Position numbers and translations under genes: made by a program. Under the pieces are notes generated by a model, which had not been told where the DNA came from, did not search any database, and saw nothing but the letters and a program-made list of their open reading frames with translations. 41,541 bases of DNA from Bacteroidota bacterium (GTDB taxonomy: Bacteria > Bacteroidota > Bacteroidia > Bacteroidales > WCHB1-69), in NCBI GenBank assembly GCA_023392945.1, contig JAEWNB010000201.1, positions 1 through 41,541 on the forward strand, read 5' to 3'. Of the stretch, positions 34,136 through 41,541 are shown in pieces. How positions within the stretch are numbered: the stretch's first letter is position 1; every line of letters starts with the position of its first letter.

Positions 34136-34693
34136 ATGGCAAATCAAAAATCAAATAATTATAAAATATATAATAATGAAGTAAGTTCTGCTTCTATTGC
34201 CGCTTCATTGTCAGATAAATTGATCAATATCCGTAATCGGAATTTAAGTGAATCCCTTTCAGATTTTGAAGGGACTAAACATAAACTTCAGTATCTCAAA
34301 AGTATTGAAGGTGTTGACTTTGTCAATGATTCCAGATCAACAAATATCAATTCTGTATGGTTTGCACTTGAAAGCATGTATAAACCTATCGCCTGGATTA
34401 TGAATATTGATGATATTGATTTGATAACGGAAGATTTGCTGGAAAGTATAAATAAAAAAGTATCCAGGATAATAATACAAGGAGTATACAATTCCGAAAT
34501 ATTGGATTTCTTTACAGGACTTGGAAAAGAAGTCTTTTTTACTATGAATCTTGAAGATGCCGTTAGAACTGCTTACTATTCCTGTAAACAAGGTGATGTG
34601 GTTTTGTTTTCCCCTGGAACGACTAGTAACGGGATTTACAGAACTTATCGTGAAAGAGGAGATAAATTCATCGAAGCAGTTGCTCAACTTTAA
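34136..34693 (+). CDS. Truncated MurD-like protein: C-terminal Mur ligase domain only
   Basis: It occupies the murD position between mraY and ftsW but encodes only 185 residues. The sequence from about residue 20 (SSASIAASLSDKLINIRN), through FEGTKHKLQYL, GVDFVNDSRSTNINSVWFALESM and GDVVLFSPGTTSNG to YRERGDKFIEAV, aligns by eye with the last third of MurD. The N-terminal UDP-MurNAc-binding domain and the central ATPase domain (GxxGKT) are absent. Key C-terminal motifs are altered: the DSKATN motif is DSRSTN, GGxDKG has become MNIDDID and SPxxASFD has become SPGTTSNG. Ligase activity is therefore unlikely, but the clean, uninterrupted frame suggests selection. It could be a regulatory or scaffold leftover, with true MurD elsewhere. 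Confidence 0.8.
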   Translation: MANQKSNNYKIYNNEVSSASIAASLSDKLINIRNRNLSESLSDFEGTKHKLQYLKSIEGVDFVNDSRSTNINSVWFALESMYKPIAWIMNIDDIDLITEDLLESINKKVSRIIIQGVYNSEILDFFTGLGKEVFFTMNLEDAVRTAYYSCKQGDVVLFSPGTTSNGIYRTYRERGDKFIEAVAQL

Positions 34694-34704
34694 ATGGATT
34701 CAAT

Positions 34705-35805
34705 ATGTTCAAGAAATTAATCGGTAAAATTAATTTTAAAGGAGATCTCATAGTCCTAGTTGTGACTATTATTTTGTCATTAATCTCATTATATGCAGTA
34801 TATAGTTCAACAGGCAAAATACTAATTCAATTGTTTCATGTAGCTCTCTGTTTTATAGGGATCTATGTTTTTTACAAAATTGATTACAGGAATTTGTCTC
34901 AATTTTCCTTTTTACTCTTAATTATTGCCTTCGTACTCATGATAATAACATTGTTGACAGGGGAAAAAGGCAGAGCAATCGAAATTTTTGGTCAGAATTT
35001 TCAAACATTTTACTTCATTGGCTTTTTTGTTGTCTTTTATATCTCAAAATTTTTAGCTTTAAGATTAAATAAAGATGAACAACTTACTTCAAAAGAGGTG
35101 TTATTTCTTTTTTTAGTTATCGGTCTATTTTGCGGAGGGATGGCTCTGGCAAACCTTTCTACTGCCATTATTCTATTTTTTACCTCTTTGGTTGTCTTGT
35201 TCATCGGAAATGTGAAGTTTAAGTACATTTTTCTTTTTGTCTTTATTTGTATGATAGGAGGAATTGGAATTTTATTCCTGAATATCGGTCGTGGCGATAC
35301 CGCCAAGAACAGATTGTCCTATTATTTTTCTTCAGAAAAAAAAGATGATAAACAGCCTTTAGATAAGGCTACTGCAGATTATGGAAGACAGATGATACTG
35401 GCAAAAGCAGCCATTTCCAGATCCGGCTTAATGCCGGCAGGACCTGGACAGGGTGTAATCAAAAAATCTCTTGCGCAAAAAGATACAGACTATATTTATT
35501 CAACTGTAGTTGAGGAAGTTGGAATAATTGTGGGGATTGCTATTCTTTTTGCCTACTTGATATTTTTTTACCGATCATGGATGATTGCCCGTCACAGCGA
35601 AGGGCCTTTCGGAATGCTATTGGCAATCGGGATAGGATTTTGGTTTACTTGCCAGGCATTGGTACATATCGGGGTTAATTGCGAATTGCTTCCGGCAACA
35701 GGTCAAACACTTCCTTTTATTAGCAGGGGTGGAGCTTCTATGTTGTTTTCGGGAATCATTGTTGGCACCTTGCTCAATATTAGTAAAAATACGGCAAAGC
35801 AATAA
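34705..35805 (+). CDS. ftsW: FtsW-type SEDS peptidoglycan glycosyltransferase
   Basis: Membrane polymerase that works with FtsI at the septum. The 366-residue product has about 10 hydrophobic segments, the catalytic-Asp segment KDTDYIYSTVVEEVG (Asp262) and the C-terminal family signature LLPATGQTLPFISRGGASML. I name it FtsW rather than RodA because it sits in the dcw cluster after the MurD slot. It starts 11 nt after the MurD remnant. The cluster stops here: the expected murG, murC, ftsQ, ftsA and ftsZ are replaced by an oppositely oriented hydrolase whose stop is 1 nt away. Confidence 0.93.
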   Translation: MFKKLIGKINFKGDLIVLVVTIILSLISLYAVYSSTGKILIQLFHVALCFIGIYVFYKIDYRNLSQFSFLLLIIAFVLMIITLLTGEKGRAIEIFGQNFQTFYFIGFFVVFYISKFLALRLNKDEQLTSKEVLFLFLVIGLFCGGMALANLSTAIILFFTSLVVLFIGNVKFKYIFLFVFICMIGGIGILFLNIGRGDTAKNRLSYYFSSEKKDDKQPLDKATADYGRQMILAKAAISRSGLMPAGPGQGVIKKSLAQKDTDYIYSTVVEEVGIIVGIAILFAYLIFFYRSWMIARHSEGPFGMLLAIGIGFWFTCQALVHIGVNCELLPATGQTLPFISRGGASMLFSGIIVGTLLNISKNTAKQ

Positions 35806-35806
35806 C

Positions 35807-36502
35807 TCAGCTTCTTTTATTATAATCTCTTTTAACTAATAGTCTGTTATTTGCAGTTCCATGTGAGGGTATAAATTCTAAACAATTTGTCTCTAACAAT
35901 TTCCCCCAACTTTTTATCATCATTTCTATGTCATCGGCATATGGAGGAAAGACTGACCATTTTAACACTCCAAACATGGTGTCTCCAACAAATGCAATTT
36001 CTTCATCCACAATCACACTCATTGACCCAATGGTATGTCCCGGAGAATGCAATAAATATAGATTCTCCCCAAATTCTTTTAAGTCATAATGAGAATCTAC
36101 TAAAATATCAGGTTTGCATGGCTCATATCTAAAGAGATGAAACAAATGTTTTCCCAACATATTGATTAGTGGACGAGTCAGAAAAGTGGTGCCTTTTGGT
36201 ATAATATTCTCTCCGGTTGACAAGTATTTTTCTTCTTCACTTTGTAAGATTATTTTGGAATTAAATCTTTGTTTAATCCACTGTGCATTTGCTGCATGGT
36301 CAAAATGAGAGTGAGTTAAAATCAAATAATCAATACTCTTTATACCAAGTAAATTAAGTCGTTTTTCCAGCCTTTTTCGTAATCTTTTTACGGATGTATC
36401 AATCAATATATTTTTTCTTTCATTTGAAAGTAAAAACACATTGCACCTTCCCGATAAAATTTGAATTACTTCAATTCCACTTTTTGTTTTCCATTTTTTC
36501 AT
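35807..36502 (-). CDS. Metallo-beta-lactamase-fold hydrolase
   Basis: A soluble 231-residue hydrolase with all the usual metal ligands: H64-x-H66-x-D68-H69 (THSHFDHAA), His156 (SPGHTIGS), Asp174 (FVGDTMFG) and His214 (PSHGTANN). No signal peptide is apparent. The group includes glyoxalase II-like, quorum-quenching and other hydrolases, and nothing in the sequence fixes the substrate. Convergent with ftsW with a single base between the stops, so the dcw genes end abruptly here. I found no TAnnTTTG box upstream. Confidence 0.85.
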   Translation of the reverse strand: MKKWKTKSGIEVIQILSGRCNVFLLSNERKNILIDTSVKRLRKRLEKRLNLLGIKSIDYLILTHSHFDHAANAQWIKQRFNSKIILQSEEEKYLSTGENIIPKGTTFLTRPLINMLGKHLFHLFRYEPCKPDILVDSHYDLKEFGENLYLLHSPGHTIGSMSVIVDEEIAFVGDTMFGVLKWSVFPPYADDIEMMIKSWGKLLETNCLEFIPSHGTANNRLLVKRDYNKRS

Positions 36503-36841
36503 TTTAAGTCATATTATTCAAAATCAATGTATTATAGGGTAACAATTATATTCTGCACATTAAATCACTTTTTTATTTCCATTTCATCCATAATTTATTG
36601 ATTAAATGTAGTTTTTAGTCCTATTTTTTCTAGTAATAATCTCTACAAAAGTAAGATTTTTATTTTCATAAGTAAATCAGTTCTCAAATCGTGAAGTCTC
36701 TTTAAAAATAATGGTTGATTTTCAGAGAGTTAAAAATAGAGTTATTTACACCTGGTGTTTTCTCATATTAAAATTTTTTTTAAATTTGCAAATGTGTTTG
36801 ACAGTCGTAGTGAGTAGCATACAACCAATAACAGATATGCC
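36503..36841. other. Intergenic region upstream of the sensory operon
   Basis: About 340 AT-rich bases separate the minus-strand hydrolase from the plus-strand binding-protein gene. A -7 box at 36781-36788 drives the latter. I found no other clear feature. Confidence 0.5.
36781..36788 (+). promoter_or_regulatory. -7 box (TAAATTTG) for the sensory operon
   Basis: TAnnTTTG followed by CAA, 54 nt before the ATG of the NMT1/THI5-like gene. Confidence 0.5.
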
Positions 36842-37810
36842 ATGAAATATAAGTATTCACTTTTTTTAATTCTATTTTTCATTATTTCAAACTTTCTTTA
36901 TGCTCAAACCACTTATTCAAAAATAAGATTCATGCCTCATTGGTTACCGCAGTCGCAGTTTGCCGGATATTACATCGCACAGCAGAAAGGTTTTTATCAG
37001 CAAGAGGGTATTGAGGTTGAAATCATTCATCCTTCGGCATCTGTGGAGGGCAGCGAATATCTTATTGAAGGGAAAGTTGATATCATCTCCTTCTTTTTAG
37101 TGAGTGCTCTTACAGAAGTAGATAAAGGCACTCAAATGGTGAACATAGCCCAGTTGTCTCAAAATTCCGCATTACTTTTTGTGGCGAAGAAGGAGAAAAA
37201 CTTCAAATCATTGAATGATTTGACTGGCAAAAAAATTGGAATTTGGGAAAGTGGTTTCGATGAACTTCCCAAATCTTTGTTAGAAAAGAAAAAAATGAAG
37301 GTCAAATGGGTCCCGATATTGTCCTCTATCAGCATGTTTATGCTTGATGGGATAGATGCTATGACTGTGATGTGGTATAATGAATATGACCAAATTATTA
37401 ATGCCGGATTCAATCCTGATGAATTGACAACTTTCTTTTTTTCGAACTATGGATATAATATTCCGGAAGACGGCCTTTATTGCCTGAGCAAAACCTATCA
37501 GACGAGAAAAGAAGATTTGCAGAAATTTGTCAAGGCTACCCTAAAGGGTTGGGAATATGCACGAAGTCATCCTGAAGAGGCTCTTAAAATAGTTCTGGAA
37601 GTGATGAAAAAAGAGCATATATCGACCAACTATGCTCATCAGAAATGGATGTTGGAGAAAATATTGGAGTTGATGATTCCATCCGCACCGAATACTAAGA
37701 AGGGAGTGTTATATGAAACTGACTTTATCAAGGCACAAAATGCACTTTTGGATGGAGGCTTTGTCACTCGGAAGATCCCTTATAAAGATTTTTATAAACC
37801 TGTGTTATAA
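36842..37810 (+). CDS. Periplasmic NMT1/THI5-like substrate-binding protein
   Basis: A 322-residue exported binding protein. It has a signal peptide (about 1-21, ending LYAQ) and the family opening FMPHWLPQSQFAGYYIAQQKGFY, typical of NMT1/THI5-like proteins that bind thiamin precursors, pyrimidines, nitrate or sulfonates. The ligand cannot be told. LTGKKIGIW and the C-terminal FVKATLKGWEYA are other family patterns. No permease or ATPase gene follows. The next gene, 16 nt on, is a membrane SpoIIE phosphatase, so the protein may act as a sensor of its ligand and not as a transporter component. Permease genes could lie elsewhere. Confidence 0.88.
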   Translation: MKYKYSLFLILFFIISNFLYAQTTYSKIRFMPHWLPQSQFAGYYIAQQKGFYQQEGIEVEIIHPSASVEGSEYLIEGKVDIISFFLVSALTEVDKGTQMVNIAQLSQNSALLFVAKKEKNFKSLNDLTGKKIGIWESGFDELPKSLLEKKKMKVKWVPILSSISMFMLDGIDAMTVMWYNEYDQIINAGFNPDELTTFFFSNYGYNIPEDGLYCLSKTYQTRKEDLQKFVKATLKGWEYARSHPEEALKIVLEVMKKEHISTNYAHQKWMLEKILELMIPSAPNTKKGVLYETDFIKAQNALLDGGFVTRKIPYKDFYKPVL

Positions 37811-37826
37811 TTTTATACATGATTTT

Positions 37827-40169
37827 ATGATATTTAAAACTAATAAATCATTATCCGGCAGAATTGTATTTTATGTACTTTCGTTATGTATTTTACTCTT
37901 TATCATATCATTATCTGTTTTTTATTTTTTTTCTAAGCATCAGATAGAAGAGATGACCTACCAAAATGCCGAAGCTTTGACAGCCAATACTGTGCTGAAG
38001 ATAGAGCAAATATTGGTTCCCATCACCAAAATTTCTAACAATTACCAATGGATTATTAAGAAACTCGAATCTGATCCGGACTCTCTTTTTATGTTGACTC
38101 GTAAGATAGTGGAGAGTAACCCTGAAATCATGGGGTCTGCCATCGCTTTTGAGCCCAATTACTTCAAAGAAAAAGGGCTCTATTATTCTCCCTATTCATA
38201 TCGTTCAGGTGATTCTGTTATCTCCATGCAATTGGGAAATGAGAATTATGAATATTTTGTGATGGATTGGTATCAGATTCCTGTCAGCATAGAGAAGCCC
38301 TATTGGACGGAACCCTATTATGACACCGGTGGGGGAAATGCCCTAATGACAACTTATTCTGTTCCAATCTATTCGGATTCGGCGGGAGTGAAAAGAATTA
38401 TAGGCATCATTACGATGGATTTGGCTCTGGATTGGTTTACTGAGCTTGTTTCTTCCGTCAAGATTCTGAATACAGGTTATGCCTCTGTGCTCTCCAGAAA
38501 CGGCACTTTTGTGACGCATCCGAAGAAAGAGTTGATTATGAACCAAACGATTTTCAGCTATGCCAAAGAGATCAATAATCCGGAGTTGCGTGAAATTGGG
38601 CGGGCAATGCAACGCAAAAAGAGTGATTTTGTGAGTAGTACTCTGAACGGAGTGGAACGTATGATGTATTACACTCGCTTGCCTTCGAGTGACTGGACTC
38701 TTGCAGTTATTTTTCCAAAAGAAGAGATATATCTGCCATTGCGTTCTATTTCAATTATTCTTATTGTGGTCATTGTGGTGGGATTGATATTATTGACTTT
38801 CATCATCATCAGAATTATATCAAAACAATTGATTCCGTTGCGTCATTTTGCAGATAGTGCGCGTGATATAGCCAAAGGGAATTTCAACGTTGTATTACCT
38901 GATATCAGGACTCAGGATGAAATGAAAGAACTTCACGATGCTTTTGATTATATGCAGAAGAATTTGGTTCATTACATAGATACCTTAAAAGATACTACAA
39001 CCGCAAAAGAAAAGATTGAAAGTGAGCTTCGAATTGCCCGTGAAATACAGATGGGTATGATTCCAAAGACTTTTCCCCCGTTTCCTGCACGTAAAGAACT
39101 TGACCAGTATGCTACTCTTATTCCTGCCAAGGAAGTGGGAGGCGATTTATACGACTATTTTATCGACAATGAACGTCTTTATTTTATCATCGGAGATGTC
39201 TCGGGAAAAGGAATCCCTGCCTCACTTTTGATGGCTGTCACCCGTAGTCTTTTCCGTTCTGTGACACTTCATTTCAGTAAACCCTCAGAAATTGTATCCA
39301 GTCTTAACAATACCCTCTCCGAAAATAATGACTCCAACATGTTTGTCACACTTTTTTTGGGAATTTTGGATTTAAAGAACGGGATGCTCTCTTTTTGCAA
39401 TGCAGGACATAATCCGCCTATTCTTATCCATGATAATAGTTCTGACTTCTTCAAAGTTATTCCTAATCTCCCGTTAGGGCTTATTGAGGGATTTAAGTAC
39501 GAACAACAGGAAATTGTCATCAAAGCCGAATCAACTCTTCTGCTTTATACAGACGGATTGACTGAGGCTGAAAATGAACAGAAAGTGCTGTATGGTGAAA
39601 AACGGCTGCACTCTTTTGTTTCAGAACATAAATTCACTTCCGCCCAAAACTTGATTGAAGCTATTTTAAAAGATGTAGATGATCATGTACTCAGTGCCCA
39701 ACAGTCGGACGACCTTACGCTGTTAGCCATCACTTTTAGAGGAATACAGGATAAATATGAAAAGAGTCTTACACTCATAAATGAAGTTGAACAAATTGCC
39801 TTATTGCAACAATTTATTGAAGAAGTTGGAGATGATTTGGGATTGAATGCCCCATTGGTGATGAAGTTGAATTTAGCACTCGAAGAGGCTGTTACTAATG
39901 TTATCCTATATGCATATCCCAAAGTGCCGGGTAAGAAAATCATAGTTTCCGTTACCCTAAAAGGCAATGATCTTATTTTTACAGTGACAGATACAGGGGT
40001 CCCTTTTGATCCAACACTTACCGAAAACCCGGATTTGAATCTCTCTGCAGAAGACCGTCCCATTGGCGGATTAGGGATTTTTCTTATCAGGCAAATTATG
40101 AATGAGGTTACCTATTCAAGGATTCATGATATCAATGTGTTTACCATGAAAAAGAAAATTGAAAATTAA
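37827..40169 (+). CDS. Membrane sensor with Cache, HAMP, SpoIIE phosphatase and anti-sigma-type HATPase
   Basis: A 780-residue chain. TM1 spans about 12-34, a periplasmic Cache-like sensor about 45-300 and TM2 about 306-331. HAMP lies at about 332-382 (PLRHFADSARDIAKGNFNVVL), a helical linker at about 390-425 and a PP2C/SpoIIE domain at about 430-640 with GGDLYDYF, IGDVSGKG, NAGHNPPIL, LYTDGLTEAEN and SDDLTLLAI. It ends in an RsbW-like ATPase (about 655-775) with EEAVTNVILYAY, TDTGVPFDP and GGLGIFLIRQ. SpoIIE removes phosphate from a STAS antagonist, and RsbW adds it, so one chain could hold both opposing activities. The frame is open 38 codons upstream into the previous gene. I chose ATG 37827, after the binding-protein stop. 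Confidence 0.92.
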   Translation: MIFKTNKSLSGRIVFYVLSLCILLFIISLSVFYFFSKHQIEEMTYQNAEALTANTVLKIEQILVPITKISNNYQWIIKKLESDPDSLFMLTRKIVESNPEIMGSAIAFEPNYFKEKGLYYSPYSYRSGDSVISMQLGNENYEYFVMDWYQIPVSIEKPYWTEPYYDTGGGNALMTTYSVPIYSDSAGVKRIIGIITMDLALDWFTELVSSVKILNTGYASVLSRNGTFVTHPKKELIMNQTIFSYAKEINNPELREIGRAMQRKKSDFVSSTLNGVERMMYYTRLPSSDWTLAVIFPKEEIYLPLRSISIILIVVIVVGLILLTFIIIRIISKQLIPLRHFADSARDIAKGNFNVVLPDIRTQDEMKELHDAFDYMQKNLVHYIDTLKDTTTAKEKIESELRIAREIQMGMIPKTFPPFPARKELDQYATLIPAKEVGGDLYDYFIDNERLYFIIGDVSGKGIPASLLMAVTRSLFRSVTLHFSKPSEIVSSLNNTLSENNDSNMFVTLFLGILDLKNGMLSFCNAGHNPPILIHDNSSDFFKVIPNLPLGLIEGFKYEQQEIVIKAESTLLLYTDGLTEAENEQKVLYGEKRLHSFVSEHKFTSAQNLIEAILKDVDDHVLSAQQSDDLTLLAITFRGIQDKYEKSLTLINEVEQIALLQQFIEEVGDDLGLNAPLVMKLNLALEEAVTNVILYAYPKVPGKKIIVSVTLKGNDLIFTVTDTGVPFDPTLTENPDLNLSAEDRPIGGLGIFLIRQIMNEVTYSRIHDINVFTMKKKIEN

Positions 40170-40192
40170 ATTTAAACTATAATAATTGCTAT

Positions 40193-40495
40193 ATGGAAAT
40201 TAAAATTGAAAACATCGAGAACGAAACCCTTGTGCGATTAACGGGAAGACTGGATACGGCAACTGCCGCTGAATTTGAAAAAGCAATTGCCCCTGTATTG
40301 CAGAGCGATATGCATCACGTTATTTTAGATTGTAGTAATTTCGAGTATATCAGTAGTTCGGGTCTTAGACTTTTTTTGGTTATACAAAAAACAGCTTTGG
40401 CAAAGAATGGGAGCGTGACTATCAGGAAAATGAATGCCGAAATTAAAAGTGTTTTTGATATGACAGGATTTACTGCTCTATTTTCATTTGAATAA
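40193..40495 (+). CDS. STAS-domain anti-sigma factor antagonist
   Basis: A 100-residue SpoIIAA/RsbV-like protein. The STAS fold includes VRLTGRLDTATAAEFEKAI and the phosphorylation-loop segment FEYISSSGLRLFL with Ser55/Ser56 at the expected phosphosite. It likely cycles between phosphorylated and free forms under control of the upstream SpoIIE/ATPase protein, 23 nt away. Which partner (sigma factor or other ATPase) it binds is unknown, and none is in the window. It is 9 nt upstream of the next gene. Confidence 0.93.
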   Translation: MEIKIENIENETLVRLTGRLDTATAAEFEKAIAPVLQSDMHHVILDCSNFEYISSSGLRLFLVIQKTALAKNGSVTIRKMNAEIKSVFDMTGFTALFSFE

Positions 40496-40504
40496 TATTA
40501 AATT

Positions 40505-41541
40505 ATGAGAAAATTTTACTCATTTATCATTTACTCACTCTTCTGTGTTTTGCTTTTTTCATGTTCTTCCGACAAGAAACAGACAGAAATAACAAAGCTT
40601 GATGAACTTAGTAATTCACAGTTTGCAGTTGTAACAGGTACTATTGCCGACCAATTAGTTTGGCAGAAGTTCCCTAATGCCAAATGTGTTTATTATAATT
40701 CACCCTTAGATGCGTGTGTTGCCGTTCAAAAGGGACTTGAAAAAGCAGCAGCTTACGATGAACCAATTTTACGCAATATTTTGGCCAAAAATGCCGGATT
40801 GAAAATTCTTCCGGATTTGATTACTGTTGATAATTACGGGATGGCTGTTCGTCCGCAGGATCACAATCTTAAACATAGTGCGGACTCTCTTCTTAAAGCA
40901 TTAAAGGCTGATGGACGTTATGACGACATGATGAAACGGTGGTTCCCCGAAAAAGGAAAACCAGCCCCCATGCCGGAAATGAAATGGGAAGGTAAAAATG
41001 GAGTCCTAAAGTTCGGAACCAGTGCAGTTACAGAACCATTTTCTTTCTTTGACGATAAACAACAAATTGTTGGTTTTGATATTGAATTTGTTAGTCTGCT
41101 TGCACAAAGCCTGGGCATGGAACTCGAAGTACAGAATATGGATTTCGGAGCCTTGATATCTTCTTTGTTGTCAAATAAATCCGATATTATCGGTGCCTGT
41201 ATGACTATCACTGAGGAACGTGCCAAGAGTGTGTTGTTTACAGAACCATACTATAAAGGAGGTATTGCTGCTGTTGTGAAAGACTATTCCCTTCAGGAAG
41301 AATCCAATCTTATGTCTGATATCAATGACCTTCACAACAAACGAATCGGAGTATTACTAGGTTCTATACAGGATGAATATGTTACCGGGCACTTTCCGAA
41401 TGCCGAAATTATTCGCATTGACCTTTCTACAGACTTAGTCACCTCTCTTAAACAAGGACAATGCGATGCCATCTTGTTGGATAATGTGCGAAGCAAATTC
41501 TATATGCAAAAAAATAAGGATTTTGCCTTTCTGGATGATAC
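40505..41541 (+). CDS. Substrate-binding lipoprotein with tandem SBP family 3-like regions (partial, runs off right edge)
   Basis: Starts MRKFYSFIIYSLFCVLLFSC, a lipoprotein signal with the lipobox LLFSC, and continues through at least 345 residues to the edge. Residues about 30-140 look like the second lobe and C-terminus of a family 3 amino-acid-type binding protein (AVVTGTIADQLVWQKFPN ... LLKALKADGRYDDMMKRWFP). From about 160 a new, complete-looking copy begins (LKFGTSAVTEPFSFFDDK, VGFDIEFVSLLAQSLG, DIIGACMTITEERA, RIGVLLGSIQDEYV). A half plus a full domain in one chain is unusual. The gene is 9 nt after the STAS gene. Permease or enzyme domains may follow beyond the window. Confidence 0.88.
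   Translation, partial: MRKFYSFIIYSLFCVLLFSCSSDKKQTEITKLDELSNSQFAVVTGTIADQLVWQKFPNAKCVYYNSPLDACVAVQKGLEKAAAYDEPILRNILAKNAGLKILPDLITVDNYGMAVRPQDHNLKHSADSLLKALKADGRYDDMMKRWFPEKGKPAPMPEMKWEGKNGVLKFGTSAVTEPFSFFDDKQQIVGFDIEFVSLLAQSLGMELEVQNMDFGALISSLLSNKSDIIGACMTITEERAKSVLFTEPYYKGGIAAVVKDYSLQEESNLMSDINDLHNKRIGVLLGSIQDEYVTGHFPNAEIIRIDLSTDLVTSLKQGQCDAILLDNVRSKFYMQKNKDFAFLDD

Noticed and set aside
34337..34687. A 116-codon minus-strand ORF opposite the MurD remnant
   Set aside because: The plus strand carries recognisable MurD C-terminal motifs and is coupled to mraY; the minus frame has no known features.
34136..34693. MurD ORF as a result of a simple frameshift in a full murD
   Set aside because: The mraY stop is only 2 nt upstream, so there is no room for the missing N-terminal and central domains in any frame.
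37713..37826. A 38-codon N-terminal extension of the SpoIIE protein
   Set aside because: It overlaps the binding-protein gene out of frame; the ATG at 37827, after that gene's stop, gives a normal N-terminus with TM1.

Overview
The window is AT-rich, densely packed chromosomal DNA from a member of the Bacteroidetes (Bacteroidota); I cannot place it more finely. The evidence is a repeated TAnnTTTG(CA) promoter box in front of many genes, a subtilase ending in a type IX secretion sorting domain, a Bacteroidetes-style DnaX tail, a short FtsL-like protein between rsmH and ftsI, a PASTA-ended FtsI, and a divergent IPExxxVDY-like protein beside rnc. tRNA 3' CCA ends are not encoded. I see no insertion sequence, prophage, rRNA or CRISPR array.

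Layout: 0.2-3.6 kb (minus) gltX and an exported protein with a DUF5683-like tail. 3.7-6.9 kb (plus) tex, mnmD and a tRNA-Thr/Tyr/Gly cluster with terminator. 7.0-9.3 kb a NifU-domain protein and a YchF-type GTPase converging on queE. 9.4-15.6 kb dnaX, split into two frames, a T9SS subtilase and a RelA/SpoT synthetase/hydrolase. 15.7-18.8 kb acpP-fabF-rnc converging on the IPExxxVDY-like gene. 18.8-23.0 kb a thioredoxin-like protein, panC, panD, gpmA and a cyclic-2,3-diphosphoglycerate synthetase homologue. 23.0-26.8 kb an NlpC/P60-LysM hydrolase, initiator tRNA-Met, a sugar nucleotidyltransferase and a CPA2 antiporter. 27.2-35.8 kb a division/cell-wall (dcw) cluster: mraZ, rsmH, ftsL-like, ftsI, murE, mraY, a MurD remnant and ftsW. 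35.8-36.5 kb a convergent metallo-beta-lactamase-fold hydrolase. 36.8 kb to the right edge: an NMT1/THI5-like binding protein, a membrane SpoIIE phosphatase fused to an anti-sigma-type ATPase, a STAS antagonist and a binding lipoprotein that runs off the window.

How the genes work together: the dcw genes make meso-DAP peptidoglycan precursors (murE, mraY) and the septal synthase pair (ftsW, ftsI). The MurD slot holds only a C-terminal-domain protein without the ATP-binding domain, so a full MurD must be encoded elsewhere or the function is met differently. In dnaX, frame 0 stops at the end of the clamp-loader core and the tau-type tail is open in the +1 frame, which suggests frameshifting, a split gene or a sequence error. 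The right-hand operon looks like a sensory partner-switching module fed by periplasmic binding proteins, with no permease or sigma factor in view. These three are the most interesting parts of the window.
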